64,000 nt of DNA from a bacterium (lineage in GTDB: Bacteria > Bacteroidota > Bacteroidia > Flavobacteriales_D > Sanyastnellaceae): contig JAPOHG010000001.1 of assembly GCA_029979565.1 (NCBI GenBank), forward strand, positions 124,001 through 188,000, read 5' to 3'. A program made the position numbers and the translations under genes. The notes under the pieces are model-generated. The model did not search any database. It had not been told where the DNA came from and saw nothing but the letters and a program-made list of their open reading frames with translations. Below, piece by piece: positions 54,236 through 62,574 of the stretch. Positions within the stretch are counted from its first letter, which is position 1. The number at the start of each line of letters is the position of its first letter.

Positions 54236-57200
54236 TTGCAGGGATTTCGAATCGGGTTGGTTTATGCTGCGGCCTTTGCTTCTGGACCATCAATGGCTCA
54301 ATCGGATTGGACTGAGCATGGAACACTTGAACATTGGACACGGGAAGGTGACCATTGGCAATTGAATGCTACAGGGGCAGGTGTGGCATCCCTTGTGCTC
54401 CTCCCGCAGCAAGTCACTTCACCAACTTCGGGCTGCTCATTCCGGATTCGGTGGCGCCAAGAATTTTCGGGGTCCAATGCCAATTACACCCGCTTGCATT
54501 GGCTTTTTGATTCCACGGCTTGGTTCGCCTCCCCAACTCCGGAGATCCCGGTTTCCGGATGGTCCGTTGGGGATACCCACGGTCCGCTGTCATTCATGCA
54601 CGTGGGTGAAACCGGTACCGACGATTCCATTCATTGGGTCGGCCCAGGACCCGGCGAAACGTGGGACTCGGTGGTATCCTCTTTAAACCATGCTCATTTG
54701 CCTGAATCCTTCGACATCGAGCTGACTTGGTCGCAGCAATCGGGCAGCGACACGGCACGAATCACCATTGCACGCGTATTGGAGGATGAGAGTCGTCCTT
54801 TCTTGGATTTTGGCGCAGACGCCGCGCATGGAATTCCCATCGGTATTGGGTTTTCTGTTCAATTCACAGCTTCAAACGCCGATGCAGCCTCCATCGAAAT
54901 CCTGGAATACGGGCCGTACGTTCCAGACACATTGCCCCCCATCATAAAGCAAGCTCATTTCCGCAGCGGAGGGGGATTGCTGCTGGCTTTTTCTGAACCC
55001 CTGAACCCCCATGCGGGGTGTTTGATGGGGGGTGACACTCAAGATTCCCTTCCTCTCACCTGGTTGAGTCCACCCAGCCGAATGGGCGTCGCACTGCCTG
55101 CGCTCCTCCCCTCTTCCAATTTGCACTTGCACCTGAGTGGATTCGAGGATCTGAACGGTCAGTCCATGCCGGACACCTCCATTACTGTCTATCCCATCAC
55201 ACCCGTGGCTGAACAAGGGGATGTGGTCATCACAGAATTTATGATTGAATCCCCAACCCAAGGCGAATGGCTTGAACTCCTCAATACAACAAATCAATCC
55301 CTTGAAATCAACACCCTCAACATTTGGGACGGAAGCACCCATTCAACCAAGGCGCTCGTCCCCGGATTGGGTTGGGACGGCGTGCTCTGTCCCGGCCAAC
55401 GCGCTTTGGTTGCGAACCAATGGGAACCGTGGATGGCTGAAGCCGCCATCTCCTCTTTTGCCACAATCCATCCGCCCATGACGCTCTCAAACACTGGCGA
55501 GACCATCGGAATTTTATCCTCTGAAGGGCACACGATTGACGAGGTTGCTTACCGCAACGACTGGTGGAACAACAGCTCATCCATTGGGTTGCAGAAAAGG
55601 CACCCTCGGGGTTGCTCCTTGGAACAGAACTGGGCCGCTATTGGTGACGATTCAGAATCGAGTCCTGGACTTCCAAGCTCGCTGGAATGGCCCTTAGACA
55701 CAGCCATTGACTTGGTGGCTGAATCCGCCGTCGCATTGAGCCCCGGCATGGGCGTGTTTGAACTCAACCAACCCCTGCATCCGAGCTGTACACCCGTGGT
55801 TAAAGGGGGTTGGTCTTGGCGAGATGAGCAACAACCCTCAGCTCTGTTGTGGCGAATCGACAGCCTCAAAGAAAACAGCCGCTGGCACGTAACTGCCGCT
55901 GGAGTGCGAGGGTGTTTCAATGCGACTCCCACCGCATTAAAAGCCACCCTTGAGGTCGCGAAGTTCCCAAAGAGCGGAGATCTCATCTTCACTGAAATTG
56001 CTCACAATCCCAAAGGAATCTCAGCAGCGTGGGGCATGTTCGTGGAACTTCTGAATCCCTCTGCATCCCACGTCATCGAACTCGCCGGGTGCTGCATCAA
56101 TGGAATCGCATTGGATGCATTCCCCCCGCTACCTCCACTTGGTCGAATCTGTGTTCCCATCCCGCTGGGCAGATCATCTGGGAGAATTGAGCTTCTAAAC
56201 CATCAAGGCCAAATCATTGACGCGGTTGCATACAGCCGCTGTTGGCATCCAAACCGGGAACAATCCGAAGCAGGATTCAGCCTCGTACGCCTCCAGCCTC
56301 GTGCGGGTCGAGTACACCCCGGTGGATGGTGGGCATGGACATCAAGTGCAGATCCATCCATCGGGTGTTCACCGGGATTAACGGATCTGGCAGAGTCAGC
56401 GGTGCCATCGCCCCCTGCAGCATCCGCCATCGCCTGCGGGGTAAGGAATGGCGAACGAATGATTGCATTCGCAGCGCCCGTTCAACTCGAGCCCCCGTGG
56501 ATTGCCCTTGATTCATTTTTCAGGGAAGGCATGGTATGGGCCAATCCAAGCGGAGCGTTCGCGCCCTTTGAAGCGCTTTGTCCAGCATCGGGTGTTGCAT
56601 TGGATGCCTCCGAGGTCGGTTTGAATGAGGTACGGAAGAAAGTATACGGGAGTGCTGAGCCGTTCATTGAATTGGCCAACCCCGGTTCCGATTGGGCATC
56701 TACCGAAAATCTATTTTGGTCTACCGAGGCCATCCCTTTTCCGGATGACTGGGAACCCCTCAGCGCCGAGACACATTGGTTCATTCCGCCTGAAACCACC
56801 TTGGCTTTGGCCGATTGCCCCTCCCGAATCGCATCGAACGTGAGGCGGATTGTGCCGGCCGAACTTCCAAGTTTGTGGGGCTCTGTTGAACTTCGATTGG
56901 CGTACGACGGCGGTGTACTGGACGCCTTCATTTTCAAATCCGAAATGGAGGCTCCTTGGCACACAGCGCAACACAGCATTGAGAAGACCACCCGAAAGGC
57001 GCGAAATGCGGACGCCCATTGGACAACCGCAGCCTCTGCTTCCGGCAATACGGCCGGATCATGGAACAGTTGGCAAGTGCAGCCGGATTTGGGGCTGAAC
57101 GTGGACATCCTTCACGTCATCCAATCAACCGGATTTACTTCCCCAAATGGGGAGGTCGTTCCCATTTCTTTTCAAATTACAGCTCCCGATGAGGAAGCGT

Positions 57201-57427
57201 GGGAAGTGCATTGGACGATTGAAAACAACATGGGGACATTGATTGCTTCCAACGGCGCCTTCGCTCCCTTGGTTGCAGGGGACCATCCCATTGTTTGCCA
57301 GTGGGATGGCACCCATGGAAGAACGTATGCAGCACTTGGTCCATACCTGCTAAACGTGCAGCTCCATTCCGTGCAAAGCCATCGGCTGTTTCGCGCTCAA
57401 GCGCCGGTCTATGTTTGTCCGCCCTAA
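54236..57427 (+). CDS. large secreted protein with lamin-tail domains
   Basis: The 1063-residue protein begins at TTG, the only start before an in-frame stop, and has a signal peptide (cleavage near SMAQ-SDW). Two clear lamin-tail-domain-like units begin GDVVITEFMIESP (about 328) and GDLIFTEIAHNP (about 581). A weaker third unit lies near 795 (VGLNEVRKKVYGSAEPFIEL). A C-terminal Ig/FlgD-like domain with PISFQITAPDEEAWEVHWTI ends the protein. Lamin-tail proteins in this phylum are often secreted or surface-bound, with unknown roles. The type IX secretion C-terminal signal is not obvious. No nearby gene explains its job. Confidence 0.85.
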   Translation: MQGFRIGLVYAAAFASGPSMAQSDWTEHGTLEHWTREGDHWQLNATGAGVASLVLLPQQVTSPTSGCSFRIRWRQEFSGSNANYTRLHWLFDSTAWFASPTPEIPVSGWSVGDTHGPLSFMHVGETGTDDSIHWVGPGPGETWDSVVSSLNHAHLPESFDIELTWSQQSGSDTARITIARVLEDESRPFLDFGADAAHGIPIGIGFSVQFTASNADAASIEILEYGPYVPDTLPPIIKQAHFRSGGGLLLAFSEPLNPHAGCLMGGDTQDSLPLTWLSPPSRMGVALPALLPSSNLHLHLSGFEDLNGQSMPDTSITVYPITPVAEQGDVVITEFMIESPTQGEWLELLNTTNQSLEINTLNIWDGSTHSTKALVPGLGWDGVLCPGQRALVANQWEPWMAEAAISSFATIHPPMTLSNTGETIGILSSEGHTIDEVAYRNDWWNNSSSIGLQKRHPRGCSLEQNWAAIGDDSESSPGLPSSLEWPLDTAIDLVAESAVALSPGMGVFELNQPLHPSCTPVVKGGWSWRDEQQPSALLWRIDSLKENSRWHVTAAGVRGCFNATPTALKATLEVAKFPKSGDLIFTEIAHNPKGISAAWGMFVELLNPSASHVIELAGCCINGIALDAFPPLPPLGRICVPIPLGRSSGRIELLNHQGQIIDAVAYSRCWHPNREQSEAGFSLVRLQPRAGRVHPGGWWAWTSSADPSIGCSPGLTDLAESAVPSPPAASAIACGVRNGERMIAFAAPVQLEPPWIALDSFFREGMVWANPSGAFAPFEALCPASGVALDASEVGLNEVRKKVYGSAEPFIELANPGSDWASTENLFWSTEAIPFPDDWEPLSAETHWFIPPETTLALADCPSRIASNVRRIVPAELPSLWGSVELRLAYDGGVLDAFIFKSEMEAPWHTAQHSIEKTTRKARNADAHWTTAASASGNTAGSWNSWQVQPDLGLNVDILHVIQSTGFTSPNGEVVPISFQITAPDEEAWEVHWTIENNMGTLIASNGAFAPLVAGDHPIVCQWDGTHGRTYAALGPYLLNVQLHSVQSHRLFRAQAPVYVCPP

Positions 57428-57454
57428 TGGCGTCCGAAATCCCTCGAACTTTGG

Positions 57455-57462
57455 CATCTTCG
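57455..57462 (+). promoter_or_regulatory. weak -7-like element before the DUF4271 gene (CATCTTCG)
   Basis: Six of eight bases match TANNTTTG. The element ends four bases before the ATG at 57467. Evidence is the repeated spacing more than the sequence. Confidence 0.25.
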
Positions 57463-57466
57463 CATC

Positions 57467-58141
57467 ATGTTCGAAGGGATGCCCTTGCCCATTTCTCCGC
57501 TTCACGTGTACGCACTCCCGCTGTGGATTTGCGTATTCGGGCTTGGAGCGACTGCCTTGCTCAAGGTGCAATTTGATCGCGAATGGGCCCTGACCATGTG
57601 GACCGCTTACCAAGTCAAACGCGTTTGGCAGCGACTGGCCGATGAGTCGGCACGCACGGGCGGCACCTTGACCAGCCATGCCATCGGCATCCTCTCATGG
57701 GCCTTGCTCGGATCGCTGTGGGGGGTGAACACCTCGACCATGCCCGCCGCAGAAACCGCTGCAAACGGAGCCCTGTGGGGGGCTTTGCTCGGAATGGCCT
57801 CACTGATCACCAGACAGATTGGGGGTTGGATTGGTGCATGGGTGACGCTGGAGCAAGAAGCGATTGAGCGGGGGTTTGAGTTGGATCGGCACATGCGCAA
57901 CTGGCTGCTTTGGGCGCTCATTGCGCTGGTAGCATGGGAATTGGCCCAGTTCAACGGATTTGAGAGCCGCGGAGAGATGTGGTCGCATGCGTGCAGCGTT
58001 TGGTGGATTTGGCTCGGCCTGAAGTGGATACGCCAGTTTCAATCGGTCTTGAGCAAACGGCTTCATATTGGTTGGGGAATTGCGTACATTTGCACCCTCG
58101 AAATTGGACCATCCTTTCTGCTGTTCGAGTATATCGGATGA
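57467..58141 (+). CDS. DUF4271-type membrane protein
   Basis: The 224-residue protein has about six membrane segments and matches the position and layout of DUF4271 proteins, found next to hemD in Bacteroidota. The function is unknown. A cytoplasmic loop (about 38-65) is rich in Lys and Arg. It begins the DUF4271-hemD-rnpA-S41-ligase run; hemD starts 29 bases after it. Confidence 0.78.
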   Translation: MFEGMPLPISPLHVYALPLWICVFGLGATALLKVQFDREWALTMWTAYQVKRVWQRLADESARTGGTLTSHAIGILSWALLGSLWGVNTSTMPAAETAANGALWGALLGMASLITRQIGGWIGAWVTLEQEAIERGFELDRHMRNWLLWALIALVAWELAQFNGFESRGEMWSHACSVWWIWLGLKWIRQFQSVLSKRLHIGWGIAYICTLEIGPSFLLFEYIG

Positions 58142-58170
58142 GCCAATGGAGCAAGCACTGAAGAACCGAT

Positions 58171-58914
58171 ATGGCGAAGAAGCTCAAGACCGTCCTGATT
58201 TCACAGCCAAAGCCCACCACGGAAAAATCTCCGTACTTCGACTTGGCTGATCGTCAGAAACTGACCATTGATTTCCGTCCATTCATCCACGTTGAAGGCG
58301 TGGATGCGCAAGACTTTCGGCAGCAGCGAATCGACTTGGCCGAGCACACGGCCGTGATCCTGACCAGCCGAAACGCGGTGGACCACTTTTTCCGTTTGGC
58401 AGCTGACTTGCGGTTTGAGGTGCCCGACAGCATGAAATACTTCTGCATCAGCGAAGCCACTGCTTTTTACCTGCAGAAATATGTCGTCTACCGCAAGCGT
58501 AAGATTTTCTATGGAAAGCACCGCTTTCAGGACCTCATGGACAGCATCAAGAAGCACAAGCAAGAGAAATTCCTGCTTCCGTGCAGCGATTTGATGAAGC
58601 CCTCCATCCCAATGTTGCTCGATGAGGCCGCCATCACGTACTCACGGGCCATGATGTACCGAACGGTGTGTAGCGACCTCAGCGACCTCAGTGACGTCAA
58701 GTACGACTGCCTCGTGTTCTACAGCCCCAGCGGCATTGAAAGCTTGTTCAAGAATTTCCCGGAATTCGAACAAGGCGATACGCGCATCGCGACGTTTGGC
58801 CCGACGACGGCGAAAGCCGCCGAAGAAGCCAAACTGCGCATTGACATTTCGGCCCCGACACCCCAGGCGCCTTCGATGACTATGGCCATTGAGCACTACA
58901 TTCAAGGCAAATAA
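58171..58914 (+). CDS. hemD: uroporphyrinogen-III synthase
   Basis: HemD closes hydroxymethylbilane to uroporphyrinogen III in tetrapyrrole synthesis. The 247-residue protein has the two-domain fold pattern, with VILTSRNAVDHFF, CISEATAFYL and the C-terminal LVFYSPSGIESLF followed by ATFGPTTAKAAEEA. Sequence conservation in this family is low; the neighbours support the call. It ends six bases before rnpA. Confidence 0.9.
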   Translation: MAKKLKTVLISQPKPTTEKSPYFDLADRQKLTIDFRPFIHVEGVDAQDFRQQRIDLAEHTAVILTSRNAVDHFFRLAADLRFEVPDSMKYFCISEATAFYLQKYVVYRKRKIFYGKHRFQDLMDSIKKHKQEKFLLPCSDLMKPSIPMLLDEAAITYSRAMMYRTVCSDLSDLSDVKYDCLVFYSPSGIESLFKNFPEFEQGDTRIATFGPTTAKAAEEAKLRIDISAPTPQAPSMTMAIEHYIQGK

Positions 58915-58920
58915 CTCCCG

Positions 58921-59352
58921 TTGCCTGAAACGCCGTCCTTTTCCTATCCCAAATCCGAACGCCTCAAATCCAAAAAGCTGATTGAGGCGACTTTTGCGAC
59001 GGGTCAAAAGTTCAAGGCATGGCCCCTCGTGGCGAAGAGTTTGGACGCCGAGCTGGGGCAGGACGTTCCCTGCCAAACCCTTGTCTCTGTGAGCAAACGG
59101 TCTTTCAAACGGGCTGTGGACCGCAACCGCATCAAGCGGTTGATGCGCGAAGCCTGGCGTTTGCAAAAGCACACCGCGTACAAAGCGTTTGAAGAACACG
59201 AAAAACAACGCGCAGTCGTTCTCATCTATGTGGGTAGAGAATTGCCTACTTTCGAAGGAATACAGTCGAGCATGCAGACGTTGATTGCAAAAATGATTGA
59301 AGCGCTGGCAGCTCCCGAGCAGCCTCAAGCGGACACCCCAAAACATGGATAA
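58921..59352 (+). CDS. rnpA: ribonuclease P protein component
   Basis: RnpA binds the RNase P RNA and helps process tRNA 5' ends. The 143-residue protein starts at TTG with MPETPSFSYPKSERLKSKKL and has the family signature KRAVDRNRIKRLMREAWR (about 63-80). In most bacteria rnpA is next to rpmH; here it is between hemD and an S41 protease gene, an arrangement known in Bacteroidota. It overlaps the protease gene by eight bases. Confidence 0.93.
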   Translation: MPETPSFSYPKSERLKSKKLIEATFATGQKFKAWPLVAKSLDAELGQDVPCQTLVSVSKRSFKRAVDRNRIKRLMREAWRLQKHTAYKAFEEHEKQRAVVLIYVGRELPTFEGIQSSMQTLIAKMIEALAAPEQPQADTPKHG

Positions 59353-61012
59353 GAAGAAGGCCAAAAAAACGGGGCTGTGGCTGGTGCCGCTTGCCGTACT
59401 GATCGCAGCGGCCGTGCCGCTGCGCGAAAACTACTTCGAGCTATCGAAGCAGTTGGAAATCATGACGGCCATGTTCCGTGAGTTAAACATCTACTACGTC
59501 GATGAAATCCAACCCGGACAGCTCATGGAAACGGGGATGGACGCCATGGTGGAGAGCCTGGATCCCTACACGGTCTACTATCCGGAGTCGCGGGTAGAAG
59601 ACTTGCGCTTCATGACCACCGGTGAATACGGGGGCATTGGCGCTTCGATGCAATTCATCAACGACCGCCACTTGATTGTTGACGTGCTGCCGGATTTTCC
59701 CGCGGCCCGTGCCGGCTTGAAAATCGGGGACGAATTGATTGGCATCGACGGTCAATCCTTGGAGGACTTGGATGCCGACCTCGTGCCAGAAATGCTGCAA
59801 GGCGCGAGCGGTACATCGGTGGACATCCAATACCTCCCCAACGGCGCCACCACACCCGTCGACCTGACCGTGGAGCGAGAAAAAATCAAGCTCCCTGCAG
59901 TGCCCTACCGGGAGGTGATTGGGGACAGCACCGGGTATGTCATCTTGAGTGCGTTCACCCGGGGTTCATCCTTCGAGCTCCGACAGGCCATTCGCTACCT
60001 CAAAGACAGCATTGGAGTCAACCAACTGGTCTTGGACTTGCGCGGTAACGGCGGCGGCTTGTTGCAGGAGTCGATCAGCATCGTCAACCTCTTCATCGAG
60101 AAGGGCCAAGAGGTGGTGAGCACCCGCGGCAAAAAACAAGAGTGGATGAAATCCTATTCCACAATGGCCGATCCTTTGGTTCCAGACCTGCCCGTGGCTG
60201 TGCTCATTGACGAACAGTCGGCCTCTGCGTCCGAGATTGTCTCTGGAACTTTGCAAGATTTGGACCGAGCCATCATCGTCGGTCAAGAGAGTTTCGGAAA
60301 AGGCCTCGTCCAGCAAACCAAGTCACTCGCGTACGGAACCAAGCTCAAGGTCACCGTTGCGAAATACTACACGGCGAGTGGACGTTGCATTCAGCGCCTG
60401 GACTATGGAGGGGAGCGGGAAAAAGACGGAAGCGCTCGGGCGTACTCGGATTCGACACGGCAGGTATTCTATACCCGAAATGGCCGCCCTGTTACGGACG
60501 GGGCGGGCGTCCAACCCGATGTTGAAGTGGACGTGCCGTACATGGGTTATGTGCTCGAAGGACTGTACCTGAACGGCATCATTTTTGACTTTGCGAACGC
60601 ATGGAGTGCCGCACGCGACAGCATTGGACCTGCCTCCTCGTTTGCCCTGCAAGACCAGGATTGGGAGGCGTTCGTCGACTTCGCATTGGACCATGAGTCG
60701 ACGGCATTTGAATCGCGCACATTGGAGGCCTTTGAGCAAGTGGAATCCCTTGCTCGGGAAGAGCAATTCTATGCCCTCGACTCGGCTGCTTTTGACGCGT
60801 TCGGCTCCATCTTAAAGCCAAACATCGAACGCGATTTGAACCGCTTCCGTGACGAGATCACGTGGGCCTTGGAGGAGGAATTGGTCATGCGCTATCACCT
60901 TCAAACTGGGGTCATTGACTGGTCCATCCCCCGGGACAGCACCCTCAACAAAGCCATTGAACTCATGCGTTCTGGAGCGCACGAGGCCATCCTGGCTGGA
61001 CCTACTCCGTAA
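59345..61012 (+). CDS. carboxy-terminal processing protease, family S41
   Basis: The 555-residue protein has a membrane/signal segment (about 10-25), a PDZ domain (about 92-170, with VLPDFPAARAGLKIGDELIG) and an S41 protease domain. The catalytic Ser lies in DEQSASASEI (about 294-296), with Lys-319 in SFGKGLVQQ. Such enzymes cleave periplasmic proteins from their C-termini. The ATG at 59345 overlaps the rnpA stop; the frame is open 16 codons upstream. The ligase gene starts two bases after it. Confidence 0.93.
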   Translation: MDKKKAKKTGLWLVPLAVLIAAAVPLRENYFELSKQLEIMTAMFRELNIYYVDEIQPGQLMETGMDAMVESLDPYTVYYPESRVEDLRFMTTGEYGGIGASMQFINDRHLIVDVLPDFPAARAGLKIGDELIGIDGQSLEDLDADLVPEMLQGASGTSVDIQYLPNGATTPVDLTVEREKIKLPAVPYREVIGDSTGYVILSAFTRGSSFELRQAIRYLKDSIGVNQLVLDLRGNGGGLLQESISIVNLFIEKGQEVVSTRGKKQEWMKSYSTMADPLVPDLPVAVLIDEQSASASEIVSGTLQDLDRAIIVGQESFGKGLVQQTKSLAYGTKLKVTVAKYYTASGRCIQRLDYGGEREKDGSARAYSDSTRQVFYTRNGRPVTDGAGVQPDVEVDVPYMGYVLEGLYLNGIIFDFANAWSAARDSIGPASSFALQDQDWEAFVDFALDHESTAFESRTLEAFEQVESLAREEQFYALDSAAFDAFGSILKPNIERDLNRFRDEITWALEEELVMRYHLQTGVIDWSIPRDSTLNKAIELMRSGAHEAILAGPTP

Positions 61013-61014
61013 CC

Positions 61015-62574
61015 ATGCCTTCCTCTTCAATCGGAACGGATTCACGCGTGCAGGGTTTGTACGATGCCGCGCTCATGTTGACGGCGATTGCCTTGCCGTT
61101 TTCGAATTTTCTGATGAGCCAGGGGGCCTTTTTATTGGTCATCGCATGGGGATTTGATCGCTGGAAAAACGGGGCGCTCTTTCGCGGCAGATCGTGGGCG
61201 TACTGGCAAGCGCAACCCGTACTATGGGCCGTGCTTGCCCTCTACGCTTGGGAATTGCTCAGCCAATGCTGGTCCACGGATTGGGCTTACGGCTGGCGAG
61301 CCCTCCGCATCCAACTGCCCCTTCTTGCGTTTCCCCTGATTCTCACCACCGCGCGGTGGGACCAACGGCTCGGCTTGCAACGCGTTCAAGGAGCCTTGGC
61401 TGTTGCAGTCATTGCAGCTTGCGCAACCTGCCTCTGGATGGGCATGCAAAAATCAGGTGAACTGCAACCCCGGGATTGGTCGCCGTTCATTTCTCACATC
61501 CGCTTCAACTTGATCATCACCTTCGCCTGGGGCTGGTGGCTCATTCGGTGGTTTCAGAAACGGGAACCAATCGCTTTACTCGTCGTGTTGTTGATCACCA
61601 TCGTAGGCGGCTGGTTTACGTGGAAATCAGCTTCATTGACCGGCGCCATGTTATTTCCGCTGACTTTGTTGGTGGCTTCGTGGCACTTCGAGCGGTTGCG
61701 GCAGGGAGTGCTTGTGGTATGTGCTTTGGGCATAGGGGCAGCTGGCGTGGTCGGCTGGAACATTCGTCCCGTTTATCCCGAAGCGACAGACCTCGAAGTC
61801 ACTTCGCCTCGTGGCGAGGCCTATGTCAATCATCCGGACCGTTGCCTGCGAGAAAATGGGACCCACATCTGGGTACACATTGCCTGGATTGAGCTCTTTG
61901 AAGCCTGGTCTAAACGAAGTTCCATGGATTTCCATGGTCAAGATGAGCGGAACCAAGAACTCAAAATGACCTTGATTCGCTTTTTGGCCTCCAAAGGATT
62001 GAAAAAAGACGCCGACGGCGTCCACGCATTGACCGATCAAGAAGTCCGATGGATTGAACAGGGCATCCCCACCGTTTTGGAAAAAACACATCGCGGTCTT
62101 CGACGGCGACTCGATGTCATCCAATTCGAAGTTTGGAATGCCCGGGACGGCGGCAATCCAAGCGGGCATTCACTCGTGCAGCGGTTCGCCTTCCTCGACG
62201 CCGCTCGGCACATCTACCAACAGCACCCCGTTTTGGGCGTTGGCATCGGAGATTTACCGATGAGCTACGCCGAAGCATACGATGCATTGAATTCACCGCT
62301 GGATTCGGCGTTCAGATTGCGCGCCCACAATCAATACGTCACCTTTTTGGTGGCCGGAGGTCCACTCAACCTCATTCTGTGGCTCGTGCTGCTCGGCGCT
62401 ATCGTTCCCTTCCGGTCTCGGATTCCCGATTACCCCACCGAAGCCGCAGCCTTGTTCTTGGTCATCATCGCGCTTTCGTGCTTGACAGAAGACACCTTGG
62501 AGACCCAAGCCGGCGTGACGTTTGCCGGATTTTTCATCGGTTTATTCGGCCGGAGGTATTCCCCAAAGATCTAA
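61015..62574 (+). CDS. O-antigen ligase / polymerase-like membrane protein (Wzy_C)
   Basis: The 519-residue protein has about ten to twelve membrane segments and one large extracytoplasmic loop (about 250-400). That loop holds the Wzy_C-type segment HPVLGVGIGDLPMSYAEAY and HNQYVTFLVAGGPLN. Members ligate O-antigen to lipid A-core, polymerise repeats or glycosylate pilins; these cannot be told apart here. Its 3' end overlaps the convergent glycosyltransferase by 33 bases. Confidence 0.85.
   Translation: MPSSSIGTDSRVQGLYDAALMLTAIALPFSNFLMSQGAFLLVIAWGFDRWKNGALFRGRSWAYWQAQPVLWAVLALYAWELLSQCWSTDWAYGWRALRIQLPLLAFPLILTTARWDQRLGLQRVQGALAVAVIAACATCLWMGMQKSGELQPRDWSPFISHIRFNLIITFAWGWWLIRWFQKREPIALLVVLLITIVGGWFTWKSASLTGAMLFPLTLLVASWHFERLRQGVLVVCALGIGAAGVVGWNIRPVYPEATDLEVTSPRGEAYVNHPDRCLRENGTHIWVHIAWIELFEAWSKRSSMDFHGQDERNQELKMTLIRFLASKGLKKDADGVHALTDQEVRWIEQGIPTVLEKTHRGLRRRLDVIQFEVWNARDGGNPSGHSLVQRFAFLDAARHIYQQHPVLGVGIGDLPMSYAEAYDALNSPLDSAFRLRAHNQYVTFLVAGGPLNLILWLVLLGAIVPFRSRIPDYPTEAAALFLVIIALSCLTEDTLETQAGVTFAGFFIGLFGRRYSPKI

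Noticed and set aside
58672-58700. Short direct repeat GACCTCAGC within hemD
   Set aside because: Encodes SDLSDLSD in frame; too short and in-frame to be more than local slippage.
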